Source: Acanthacorydalis orientalis (taxonomy: Eukaryota; Arthropoda; Insecta; Megaloptera; Corydalidae). Taken from it: a stretch of DNA of 64,000 nucleotides. A model generated the notes under the pieces. That model saw only the letters and a program-made list of their open reading frames with translations. It made no database searches and was not told the origin of the DNA. The translations under genes were made by a program, and so were the position numbers. The number at the start of each line of letters is the position of its first letter. Positions within the stretch are counted from its first letter, which is position 1. The stretch spans positions 32,377,496 through 32,441,495 of the forward strand of contig CM068313.1 of the NCBI GenBank assembly GCA_034766995.1. Direction: 5' to 3'. This document shows positions 1-13,125 of this stretch, piece by piece.

Positions 1-1079
1 CCTATGAAAGTATTTAAAAACTGATTTATCATTTTTCTGCTATTATAAAAAATGTCATCTAAATCTCTTCGGAAGTTTTGTATAAAATAATCATTCGTCA
101 CAAACATTCCTTTGCAATTAATAAATGTCAAAAGATGTATAAAAGATTATCAAGAATAAAAAAATATTGAAGACATTTTTATTCAACCACATGATCTTTG
201 TAGTAACCACGAATTGCAATAAGATAATATCATGAACAACACAATATAAAAAAATGCAAAAATCTTGTAATAATACTTAAATAAACGATTTATAATCCAA
301 AGACTTGATCAGACATACCTCATGATATATCATCCCTGACATTATTTATGGGGTTATGCAAATGTAGTCAGTTTTTAAGAGCATAAAATAATTATCAATA
401 TCATATTGACATAAAAACTGACTTACCCTCATTATTAATGAAAATGTCATGTTCTTTGGTTTTAACGGATTGATATTTATTTTTATACATGGGAGATAAT
501 GTTTAATATTAAATACAGTTAATTCAGCAGTGATAATAATTTATGTAAACTTGATAAATCCATGCATATATTAATGAATTATTCTTTAGATCATACTAAA
601 TATACTATAGAAATAAATGCACAAATAAATTTATATATTCACATACATATGTGTATATATATATATATATAACTAATATTTGTAATTTTATTTTACACAT
701 TATTATAAAAATAACTCAACATTCTTTCTCAGAATTTAATGAATTACGCTGAAAAAATAAATCACTATGTGTTGATCGTAAAATTTACTGCAAGTATAAT
801 AAAATTCCAAATATTAATTTTATTTTCAAATTTAATACGTCATTTTTAGTACGAATAATATTTAAAACGGGATAATAAAATAAATTAAAATTTCAATTAC
901 TTCTATTCAAGTGAGTAATTAAAATATTTTCGTGATAATATACTTTTCATTATATCAATTCCATTGATATCAATACAGAATTCAAGTAGTATTTTCTGAT
1001 TTGAGATAAAATTTCCTGTTAAGGTAGTAAATTACAGACAACCTTAAGCCCATATCAATCATTCATTGTTCAATAGAAG
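1..1079. other. A+T-rich intergenic background
   Basis: No open frame of note and no recognisable element is seen on either strand. A short (TA)n run sits at about 654-670, preceded by a small ACATACATATGTG transition. The rest is unstructured A+T-rich sequence with frequent short A and T runs. Confidence 0.7.
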
Positions 1080-1260
1080 TCAACGGGATTATATCCCACG
1101 CGTCCCGGAATTCCACTATAGATCAGGAACGAATACATGCAGGTAGGGGAAGGAAAGGATGTATCGTATGATTAAGTCTCTTGTGACCTTGATGTAACCA
1201 CAGGAACGCACAAGCGCAACTATGTTCGAAATTACATTAAAAAGAAAATTGTGTAGCCTC
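1080..1260. other. higher-complexity island with a nuclear-receptor-like half-site
   Basis: About 180 bases clearly richer in G and C than the flanks, including CACGCGTCCCGGAATTCC and AGGTAGGGGAAGG. No long frame crosses it. TGACCTTGA at 1184-1192 is the reverse complement of TCAAGGTCA, the extended half-site of ERR/NR5A-type nuclear receptors. The island could be a conserved regulatory element or an old transposon relic; sequence alone cannot decide. Confidence 0.4.
1184..1192 (-). promoter_or_regulatory. extended nuclear-receptor half-site (TCAAGGTCA)
   Basis: Exact match to the extended monomer site of ERR and NR5A (FTZ-F1/SF-1) receptors. A 9-mer can occur by chance in 64 kb, though the G+C-poor background makes it less likely here. 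Its position inside a higher-complexity island is the only added support. Confidence 0.25.
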
Positions 1261-3879
1261 ACTCTCTATGGATTGATTCATTTACAAACATAATAAATTG
1301 TTAATCATCTGGGTTAATGAACGAGTAAAATCAAACCACTTATTCTTTATCATCTAAATTGTATAAGACTATTATTTTATATAATTAATACGTTTAATTT
1401 AAAATTAATTTGACTTATATTCTAACATTTATAAAAATATGATTTAAACAAAAACATTTATTGAATCGAAATTATAAGTTTTGTTAACAAACATAGAATT
1501 TTAATTATAATTATTTTAATGTTTTTATTTTTAATATAGCTTTGTAATTTAAATTTATATAAGAATTTTACTCTTCTGTATGTTTTGAAAAGTTAAATGG
1601 TATTTTATGAATATAATTTATATCGACCTTTTTATTTAATATTTAGTTAAATAATAAATCATCTAGGTAAACATTAAATTATTTATTAAAGATGTATGCC
1701 GAAAAATAAAATTAAAAAATAAAATTATTAAAAATATTTAATATAAATCGAGCTTACTCCTACTTATTTCCAGCATTAAAACATAATCTCAGAGGAAGGC
1801 ATCTTAATTCTACAATCAAATTAAGACTACCTGTAAACATTGGCTGGAGTAATAAAAACAAATTTCTTCACGAATACAATTTAGAAGTAAGTTACAATTC
1901 AAAACAAATGTATTTACAATATTATTAAAAAGGTTGAAAAATGAATACACTATACAACATTCTATGCTTTTTTTTATTTTGTTTTGCTTCAATATCTAAA
2001 ATAATTCAAAAGTTATATTATAATCTCTCGTACAAAACTATTCAGCTATCGATCACAATATTTCATTTAAAAAATTTCAAAAATATTATAATTGTAAATA
2101 TAGTAAGACTAATATGAAAATAATAATAGTATTGTAAGTATATTTTTGATATATGTAATAGAATTTACATACAAATATTTTATACTATGATAGCTATTCA
2201 ATATGGCGCCCAAAACATCAGAACGAAAATGAAATAAATAAATAATATTTCATTTTTAAATTAATTCAGTTTGTAGAAATGAATGTAAAATTTCAATTAT
2301 AATTTAATTAACTTTCAATTAATTAAATATTAATTATTAGGAAAATAATGTTTTTACTATGTTTCAAGATAAGAGGATCTATTTATTATTATTAAATATA
2401 TTAATTTGATAAATAAATGTTAATAAATAAAAATAAATTTCTTAACAAAATATTTATATTGTAAGTTTATATTATAGTTTCTTGTCTATTTTGTGAAATA
2501 TATTATATACACTTCATGCTATGACATATTCTTTGATGACCATCCAAAATAAAAATCAGGCTATTATCGCTGAAAGATGATCGTTTTTCTGCTTAAACCG
2601 ACCAAAGTGACAATATTTGTATTAGCGAATAAACTATATAGCTTTTACATCATTGAAATCGATATTACAGCTTAAACTTTTCCATTAACGCTTTGATTTG
2701 TCTTATATTTATATTTTTAACATTTTCTTTTATACGACAACATGTATACAAATAAATCAAAGAAAGAAAAATTTAATTAACACATTTATAATTGATTGAA
2801 TATTTTCAATAAAAATGTGATAAAAAAGAAAATAAAAATAATTTTTACTGTTTCATAATACCTTCTTGTCCTATAATTTTGTTGTTGATGCGAATATCTA
2901 GAAAATTGTACGTAGACATTCCATATAATTTCAGTCTTGGAAAGCAATTTTGTTACAATATTTATGCTTGCAATACTCAAGACAAAACAGAATTGAAAAA
3001 AATAAAGTGAACACGAGAACAGAAAGTTATTTTGTAAAAAAATGTTACGATTTAGAATAGAAATACGATGAAGCGGAACTAAAATAATAAATTCATTAGA
3101 TTAGATTAAACTCAGCATTAAATGTGAAAAGTTAAATTGTTTTTTTGTTTAAAAAATTGTGTATTTTTAGATAAATATATATTTTTATAACAATATAATT
3201 AATGTATACTAGAATTTTATATACAACATAATAGTAAATTATACATTGTTTTTCACGACTAATATATATATTAATATTTATTAGAAATGTTTTAATAAAA
3301 TACGTGTTTTAATTTAATTTTATATTCATGATTGATAAAATATTAATTACAAACGGAATTATTATCATATAAACAGAATACAGTACAAAAATAACATTTT
3401 AAATTATATTCTTCGCAAATTAAAATTATTGTGTTTTATTTTACTTTTTTAATCATAAATTTATAGAAAATAATTTTAAGAAATAGTAATGGAAACAAAT
3501 ACAAAATAAAAAAGGATTACAATTCTCAATTGCAATAATACTTTTTACGATAATAATAAATAAGATTTTAATAATAAAACAAGTATCTTGTTTATAAATA
3601 TATAATTTATAGAAAATTCATTTAGAATATATGAACAGACTAAATCTAAATAGCCATACACAATAAGTTGTACTCCGTTACATTAGACTTGTAAGACCGC
3701 AAAAGACAATTTATAATTTAATCATATTTTTTTAATCTTCTTCAAGGTACAAGTTTTTCATACTATAAATATTCTATTTGTGATTCCCAGTAATAAAAAA
3801 TTAAGAAAAAAATAATTTCTAAAATGATATAGATCAAAATCGAAGGCATATTTTTCTATAATATTAATATCACTTAATC

Positions 3880-3882
<3 letters not shown>
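1261..3882. other. A+T-rich intergenic background
   Basis: Long stretch of low-G+C sequence dominated by AAAT and TTTA words. A minus-strand frame of 64 codons at 2786-2980 has no recognisable domain and the composition expected of random A+T-rich DNA. I see no promoter, RNA gene or mobile element. Confidence 0.65.

Positions 3883-3967
<85 letters not shown>
3883..3967. repeat. (TA)n microsatellite, about 85 bp
   Basis: Uninterrupted TA dinucleotides ending in ACATATACATA. It is self-complementary, so it can form a cruciform, and it is expected to be length-polymorphic. Confidence 0.97.
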
Positions 3968-3973
<6 letters not shown>

Positions 3974-5686
3974 CATAAAGTGTCTAAGAAAGTAAGTTTA
4001 ATTTTAATAATTTAAATAAATTGACTAGGAAGAATTGAAATTAGGACTTAATCAAAATAAAAAAAAATTGATCTAAAGATGAAAATTTAATTCTATTCGA
4101 AAATATATTAGATATTTATTAAAACAATTTTTTTAGTCCGTATTGTGAATTTGTTATTAAATATTTTTATTTTCAAAGATTTTTTACTAAATATATTTTT
4201 TAACTTTTATATTCTGAAATATCTTTATATTTTCATGTACATAGATATAAATTTGGCACATACGTGTATACTGTCGTGTATGGGTGTCTAATTTATTTTT
4301 AATATATAAACGATCTCAATATTTAAAAACTCATTTTTATTATTACATCAAATATGCATTTTTTTATAAAACTAACTTTCTTTCAAAAGACTGGTCTCTA
4401 ATACAAACAACCACCGATATAGAATAGTTGAAAATCAATAATACAATTATTATATTAAATATTTTTATCCGTCCGTCACGGTTTTAAAGTTTATAGTGCA
4501 CTTAAAATAGTTTCATCTATTTTGTCGAATAATAAAGAGAATAGTTTACACAATTTCTGAATGACCTTTCGCAATTAAGTAGCTGTAAAGGCGTGTTGTC
4601 TTTAAACAGACACGTTAATAAAGAACAAAGTCAGATGGTATTCTTTATTTTTGAAATGTCATGGTCGTAAATCTATATAATTTTCTATTATTTTATGTTT
4701 TTTAAAAAATTTAACATAAGGAAAGGTGTATAATAATAGGTTTAGGTAATAAACTAGTATCCTACTTTAAACACAAACAAGTATTTTACAGAGTGAATAA
4801 ATTTTGTATATAATAATTTATATATTTATAACAAGAGCTCTGTGTATTTTATTAACACTTTTTAATATTTATAAACTAATAAAAAAACATGATTTTTATA
4901 TGTTTAAATTTTAAAAGCAATAATTTATTCATTTTTAATTTTAAAAGGTACAACATGTAAACAGTATATTTTATAACGTTTCGTCATTGATTAATACATT
5001 CTTTAGTTGAAATGTTCATTAATTTTTCCAATAGTCACAAATGTGTCATAAAAATGTTGGTTTTCAAATAAATATTGTACTCTTTTACAATCATGGCTCA
5101 ATGTACGCTTTTGTAAAAATGTCTAAAGAAATCTGTCTGTTAAAATATAATTAAAATTTAGACAATATTTTTTGCCTCTTCTTACAAAAACTACAAGTTT
5201 AACATTTTTAAACACTTTTGATATAGTCGCATAATAGAAATAACTGAAGAATAATTATAAATCAAGGATAAAACGGTTAGTAATAAAATAAGTATAAACA
5301 AATTTTAACATTTGTACTTAAATAAAATTATTTCCATATTAACAATATATTTTTAAACACAGGATCATGAAACTACATTATTGCACTTACATTTGTTTAT
5401 TTATTGATTTAATCGTTTGGATAAAATGTGTTGAATTTTAATTTCTCTCTTAGTTTGTCAATTATAAATGATAAATAGTTTTAAAACGAAAAAAATAATC
5501 CCCCATTAAAAATTCGTAAGTATATTACAAACAAGTTCATAAACAACTTATTAAATATTTTATCTTTTATTATTTATATCATATCTTTTCATTTAGTAAC
5601 ATAAATTAATATGATAATAAAACTGTGTTATTTTACCGTTGTTATTGCAATTATTTGAGATAATAGAAGATTTATCTCACATACAC
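3968..5686. other. A+T-rich intergenic background
   Basis: No supported feature. About 4580-4640 is slightly more complex, but no frame or repeat is recognised. Confidence 0.6.
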
Positions 5687-5793
5687 ATATATATATATAT
5701 ATATGCGAATTTAAACACATATGTCAAGAGTGAATCAAATTTAAAAAATCTACACTTCAAACATGAAGCTTTCATATTTTCTAGCTCGTATAG

Positions 5794-5850
<57 letters not shown>
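5687..5850. repeat. two (TA)n arrays flanking a short spacer
   Basis: A short TA run at about 5687-5704 and a longer one at about 5800-5850, separated by about 95 bases of ordinary sequence. A plus-strand frame across them encodes mostly Tyr-Ile repeats and is not a gene. Confidence 0.93.
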
Positions 5851-5859
<9 letters not shown>

Positions 5860-6609
5860 AAGAGAATTGCAAAGAAATATCTACCCTATATTAAAATCTG
5901 ACAATAAATTTTAATGATTATTTGTAATGATTATCTTTTAATACTAAAAATTATTATATGAAGAAAATAACATCCTTCTAGAATAACGACTAACTTCATT
6001 CGACATATGAAAGTAATTGTGGAATGCAACCAGAGTGGAGCAATTACGTCGTTATATTTAAACGCATCATCTTAAATAATTAACGTTAAAGAAAACCGTA
6101 ATCATAAAAAATCAGTTAAATTGTGCTGTTGGCCTTCGTCGAACAACATGGTTTGAGCCATTTCTACGAAAAGTAATGATTTCATTTCATTAGAAATATG
6201 TTAAATTGATAATTAATAACATATATTATATATTCCAGATATAGAAAATTATTTACATTGTAGTAGTTGCATGTTATTTTTTAAATATCTGATCTAAATA
6301 ATTGTATCTCAGATTTGGCAGATCTTCGATAACATTAGGCAAATTTTAAGGTAACGGTTCGATAATCATAATTTGCATACAAAAAAATTACGTATGGCAT
6401 ACATGTTTATAGAATAGCTAGGTATACACACTCATACGTATGTGCGAGGTATAATTAAAAAGATTAAAATCAGATGTCAGTACGGATATGGACTGAATTT
6501 TTATAAATTTCTCTAAAAATGGTTTTGAAATTTGGCATTTATTAAAATTCTGTCTAGAGTATTATCTATTTTGGTTTATTATTTTCTGACAGTTATGCTT
6601 TTAAAGTCT

Positions 6610-6612
<3 letters not shown>
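5851..6612. other. intergenic DNA with a higher-complexity island at about 5990-6200
   Basis: The segment 5990-6200 (CGACATATGAAAGTAATTG, CAACCAGAGTGGAGCAATTA, GGCCTTCGTCGAACAACATG) is more complex than its flanks, has several TAATTA/ATTA cores, and lacks a long frame. It resembles other islands in the window that may be regulatory. The remainder is A+T-rich background. Confidence 0.35.

Positions 6613-6693
<81 letters not shown>
6613..6693. repeat. (TA)n microsatellite, about 80 bp
   Basis: Pure TA dinucleotides, directly adjoining the left end of an inverted-repeat element at 6695. Confidence 0.96.
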
Positions 6694-6694
<1 letters not shown>

Positions 6695-6695
<1 letters not shown>

Positions 6696-6789
6696 ATTCA
6701 ATTTAAGTTTCCATATGGAAGTATTCAAAAAATCGCAAAAATTAAATAATCATGATATTTTTAATACTCCTCTGTAAGCCTAAATTGAA

Positions 6790-6791
<2 letters not shown>
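6695..6791. mobile_element. 97-bp MITE-like element, copy 1
   Basis: The ends are inverted copies: GATTCAATTTAAGTTTCC on the left and, read on the other strand, GATTCAATTTAGGCTTAC on the right, with matching continuing to GTATT on each side. The arms occupy about 30 bases each around a short A+T core. It is non-coding. Its position within TA repeats suits the TA-target Tc1/mariner class, but no clean target duplication can be read. A related copy lies at 6959-7040. Confidence 0.6.

Positions 6792-6793
<2 letters not shown>

Positions 6794-6852
<59 letters not shown>
6794..6852. repeat. compound (CT)n(TA)n microsatellite
   Basis: (CT)n at about 6794-6820 passes straight into (TA)n at about 6821-6852. 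It starts three bases after the right end of the inverted-repeat element, an arrangement repeated at 7041. Confidence 0.96.
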
Positions 6853-6854
<2 letters not shown>

Positions 6855-6929
6855 ATTAAAAGCACAAATCTTTGGAAATAAGAAACCAAAATAGACAATA
6901 TACGTCAATTAATAAATGACAAATATTAA

Positions 6930-6930
<1 letters not shown>

Positions 6931-6956
<26 letters not shown>
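6931..6956. repeat. (TA)n microsatellite
   Basis: TA run immediately left of the second inverted-repeat element. Confidence 0.94.
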
Positions 6957-6958
<2 letters not shown>

Positions 6959-6961
<3 letters not shown>

Positions 6962-7040
6962 TCACTTTAGTTTTTCACATGAAAATATTAAAAAATCATG
7001 TTATTTTTTAATACTTTCATGTAGAACCCTAAATTGAATC
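6959..7040. mobile_element. 82-bp MITE-like element, copy 2
   Basis: Starts GATTCACTTTAGTTTTTCAC and ends with the reverse complement of GATTCAATTTAGGGTTCTAC. The arms then continue as ACATGAAAATATT and ACATGAAAGTATT. The sequence is clearly related to 6695-6791 but has a shorter core. Like copy 1 it is followed directly by (CT)n then (TA)n, so the microsatellite appears to belong to the element or to a duplicated module. Confidence 0.6.
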
Positions 7041-7102
7041 TCTTTCTCTCTCTCTCTCTCTATATATATATATTTATGTATGTATACATATATGTATGGA
7101 TG

Positions 7103-7137
<35 letters not shown>

Positions 7138-7178
7138 AGATATATATATGTATGTATGTATGTATATATATATATATT

Positions 7179-7236
<58 letters not shown>

Positions 7237-7237
7237 A
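7041..7237. repeat. compound (CT)n / (TA)n / TGTA microsatellite
   Basis: (CT)n at about 7041-7061, then about 175 bases of TA repeats interrupted by TGTATGTATG, TTTATGTA and similar variants. The plus-strand frame through it is Tyr-Ile-Met low complexity, not a gene. Confidence 0.95.
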
Positions 7238-7780
7238 ATTCTTAAGTGAAAGAATATTATTTAATAAATAACTTTTAAAAAATATATACTTTTATTTCTA
7301 AACTTTTACGAAATTGTTAAAAATATTTAAGATTATAAAAGTATCTTCATGACAATTATTTTATACACGTAAAAGAGTTTTTAACAAAACAAGAATTTAA
7401 ATCTGTAAGTTATTTAGTTGCTTTCCTTTTAATTTTTTATTCAACCTTCATCCTGACTGAGTATATAATTCATTTTATATTATATTACAATTAATAAAAA
7501 TTACATATATAACATATTTTAAACACAAACTTATGAATATATATATATATAAGAAATCTTCATATATAAAATATATACACTAAATTTCAATACTGTAGTA
7601 ATAAGTTTTTGATAATACATCGAATTATTTTGTATTTGTTATTTTTAGCATTCTTCTTTACATGTATGTATGACAACTCGGGTACAAATAAATGAATAAA
7701 ATTGATAAAGGTCAAAATGACCGTTTACAGGTGTAACATTAAGTATATTATTCGTTTTATTTTTATTAAAGCCATCCGAT
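7238..7780. other. A+T-rich intergenic background
   Basis: Contains a short TA run at about 7537-7552. No supported gene or element. Confidence 0.6.
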
Positions 7781-8160
7781 ACCGAACGACAATATTTATT
7801 TATATAAATTTTTTTTCTCCCAAACAAATCCGTTACACGAAGAGACGAAGAGACTAGCTGTTTTGAAGATGTTCTGAATGAACCTTTTCGACGCATACGA
7901 ATACACAAATATCGGAAAGATAATATTTAACACATCCTGTCGAGAAGAAGGAAACAGGTTGCTCGAGAAATTCTACACCAAGGAGGCATTGCAAACACGG
8001 CCCGCATCGCCCACTTCCGTTTTTGAAGAGACCGCGTCAACGGTCTTTCAAACAATACACAATGTGTCCAATAGTGCTTGGTTTAAAACAAGTGACAATA
8101 ATATAATGTAATAGTTGAGTGACCTACTTGTTATTACTAAACGTGGGAACATCACTGAAT
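7781..8160. other. G+C-richer island with protein-like frames
   Basis: The segment is markedly more complex than its surroundings. Open frames exist on both strands: plus 7878-8111 and minus 7645-7908. It ends just before the longest (TA)n array of the window. It could be a coding exon, a conserved non-coding element or a decayed transposon. Confidence 0.35.
7878..8111 (+). CDS. possible small ORF or exon, 77 codons, unknown product
   Basis: I do not recognise this protein. The frame starts with ATG one codon after an in-frame TGA and ends at TAA, so it cannot be an internal exon extending upstream. The product begins MNLFDAYEYTNIGKIIF, is mixed in composition and not low-complexity, and carries a Ser/Thr/Pro-rich stretch (ALQTRPASPTSVFEE). 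It has no signal peptide, membrane segment or known motif that I can see. No convincing splice donor or polyadenylation context was found. The overlapping opposite-strand frame (7645-7908) shows that open frames in this island may simply reflect fewer A+T stops. Coding status is weakly supported. Confidence 0.15.
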   Translation: MNLFDAYEYTNIGKIIFNTSCREEGNRLLEKFYTKEALQTRPASPTSVFEETASTVFQTIHNVSNSAWFKTSDNNIM

Positions 8161-8226
8161 GTTGCAGTGCACTTTCGAACTAGATACACTAGTTTTTTTT
8201 AACTAATAGTAATTAATTGATGATGA

Positions 8227-10330
<2,104 letters not shown>

Positions 10331-10354
10331 ATGTTTTTTTTTAAAAAAAAACAT
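10331..10354. repeat. ATG-T9-A9-CAT perfect palindrome
   Basis: Nine T followed by nine A, bracketed by ATG and CAT, giving a 24-base perfect palindrome. Similar T-run/A-run junctions occur near 18765 and 60180. Such tracts are stiff and tend to exclude nucleosomes. Confidence 0.8.
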
Positions 10355-10585
10355 TAAATTCATATGTTGTAAATGTTTCTATTTACTAACTTTCCATAAA
10401 CTACAACTTTTATATTATTAATCACATAAAACCGCAAAAAATACTTCAATAAATGTACATCATTTTTCTAATTATCTGACTATTTGAAAATCAATAAAAT
10501 AATGCAAAAAAGAATACGTTATTTATAAACTTAATAGAAAAAGTAGCTCGAAAATTATGTTACATGTATGTTTATATACATACAT

Positions 10586-10674
10586 CTATACATAAATATT
10601 TATTTATATTTATTTATATATATCTATACATAAATATTTATATATATATATATATATCTATACATAAATATTTA
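10586..10674. repeat. three spaced copies of a 17-bp motif
   Basis: CTATACATAAATATTTA begins at 10586, 10624 and 10658, separated by TTTATAT or TATA filler. This is an irregular tandem array feeding directly into the palindrome at 10685. Confidence 0.8.
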
Positions 10675-10684
10675 TATATATATA

Positions 10685-10691
10685 TACGTAG

Positions 10692-10741
<50 letters not shown>

Positions 10742-10748
10742 CTACGTA
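10685..10748. repeat. 64-bp perfect palindrome around a (TA)n core
   Basis: The left arm begins TACGTAGATATATATATACA and the right arm ends with its exact reverse complement. The TACGTA ends, the G/C positions and the single C/G interruptions (10703 and 10730) all pair about one centre. It is predicted to form a long hairpin or cruciform. Confidence 0.85.
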
Positions 10749-10754
10749 ATATCT

Positions 10755-10798
10755 AATATAACTTATATATATATATATATATATATATAAGTTATATT
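10755..10798. repeat. 44-bp perfect palindrome around a (TA)n core
   Basis: Arms AATATAACTTA and TAAGTTATATT surround a TA core, symmetrical to the base. It lies only six bases after the 64-bp palindrome. Confidence 0.85.
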
Positions 10799-12163
10799 CA
10801 TTCAATCTTCCCAACTGAAACTAAACAAATTATAAAGACATTGTTTCACATGCATAGAAGTGAACATAATTCGCACTGAATTTAGGGACTCGTATATCAC
10901 GTCTTATTGATCCACACGTCTTATTCAGAGGGAACTGAATTCGTAAGAATCATTTTTTATGTCACCTATTGTATTTATTTGTGCGAATTTTCACCACATA
11001 CAAACAAGCTATAAATATAATACAGCACGTAGATGTACGTATTTAGTAAAAAGCACAGAGTTGCTAAGAAAAGAGTTTTATACATTATATTAACTTTTTT
11101 AAAATAAGTATGTGTGTGTATATTTTCGAAAACCTTTTTGTATAATCAATTAATTAAAATATTTTAAACAGAACTTATCATGACAAAAATCGCGAATATT
11201 GTTGAACAAAATTTACATAGTGAAGCTATTCCTTGTTTTGAAAAAGAAATAACAATGTACTGGAATTAGAATACCAATTATGTGAAAAATTCCTTTTTTG
11301 GTACTTGTCATGTAACTGGTTTCAAACAAATGTTTATTGTTCAACATAAGTGTCGAGATATTCATCGTAATATCAAAAAGTAACTTAACTTATTTATTTA
11401 TATGGTTAACGGCAATTCCAGATAACATCAAATAAAGTATTCTTTATTAGTTTATAAATAAATTTTGAAAAGTTACATAGGAAATAGGTTTATCTAAGCC
11501 TTTAGAATTTACAATCTTTGTATTTTCTGCATACATTTGTTTAAATAAAAATATATTATGATAAATCTCTTGTTTATTTACTAATATATAAAATTTTAAT
11601 TTATGAAAATCTTTCTGTAAGAAAACAATAGATAGATATAAAAAAGTAAATTAAATTAATTTACTAAAAAAAATATATCAACCAAGTTTTTGAAATCATA
11701 TAATACACTTTGAAAATATATTTAGTGTTTTTAATATTATATTATTAATTTTTATGAAATATAACAAGTTACTACATATATATATATATATACAGATGAA
11801 TATGTATAATTTATTATTACAACAAAAGAATGATTTTAAAATTTTTTGAATTAAAATAAAATTCATAAAAATCAACGTTGCGAAAAATCAGTTAGAAATC
11901 TGTTTAAAAAAATCTTGTAAAGGATCTACTATTATATATGCAAGGATGAGCACCCCAAACGTACCGGATGCACATGTGCTCATTTAAAAATGGTTTCCTG
12001 TCGTCTTATTACGGTTATTGTATACACGAAAAGAGCAACAAAAAAAGGGATGTAATATGAAATAAAAATCATATATTGAAAAGGGTACAAGCGAATAACG
12101 TATTTACATGAAACCTTGTTTCTTGATTTAAGTTATACTGATGTTAATTTATCCGCTTTTAAC

Positions 12164-12164
<1 letters not shown>
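10799..12164. other. A+T-rich intergenic DNA
   Basis: Includes a (TA)n run at about 11776-11792 and a slightly more complex patch at about 11930-12030, with GGATGAGCACC and ATGTGCTCAT as a loose inverted pair. No gene is supported. Confidence 0.55.
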
Positions 12165-12239
<75 letters not shown>

Positions 12240-12254
12240 ATATATATATATATA
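12165..12254. repeat. (TA)n with 30-bp higher-order period
   Basis: TGTATGTA interruptions occur at the same phase at 12201 and 12231, so a 30-base unit (TA run plus TGTATGTATA) is present twice before the array ends. This suggests duplication of a larger block, not only single-dinucleotide slippage. Confidence 0.85.
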
Positions 12255-13052
12255 CAAATACGAATAATTATTTTAGCTTATATTTAAAAAAATACAATAA
12301 TCTGAAATGAGGAATCAATATTTAAAAATATCAATTAAATTTAAATTAGAAGTAAGTCGACAATTATTTAAGTAATAATTATGAACTATTTTATTAAACT
12401 AGACAAAACATATCAGATCTTTAGAATTTTATTACAGATATACACATTAAATTTATCAAAATTTATAACTATTCATTATTACTATGTTATATTCAAAGAT
12501 ATTATTTAAATATAACAACATAAACTATGGTATTTAAATATTTTATTTGAAAATATTTATTTTAAAAGAATAGTTCCTTTTGATTAGGACAATAAAATAA
12601 ATGACCGTATTTATTTTTCACTAAACTATGTAGTGTAAGTGTGAATGTATGTAAATATATTATATATATATATATATATAATATGGATTTTTCATTTCCA
12701 CGGTCTATCGCTCTATGTTATAGTAAAAATTCCGCTACATAGAACACATTTTTATAGAATAAAAAATAGCCATTGACAAATAAAATAGTTCCCCTCGAAA
12801 ATTCAATTTCATTAGTAACTGAAGGGCGAACAAAAGCAGAGTAGACGATTTGATTTCTGTAATGCATTTTTATAATAAATAAATATAAAATGAGTATTAA
12901 GTTTATTATTTAATTCTATGAGTATTAAATTCAAAAATCTTATTTGAATAGTTACGAGCATAAACAAATGTTTAAAAATACAATGAAGTTTAATTACTTA
13001 TTAAAAGAATTTTGTCAATTATTAAAATAGAAGGAAATATTATTTTCATTAT

Positions 13053-13125
<73 letters not shown>

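Noticed and set aside
1824..1837. Shared word AGACTACCTGTAAA with about 58020
   Set aside because: A single 14-base match is expected by chance between two places in 64 kb of biased composition; the flanks do not match.
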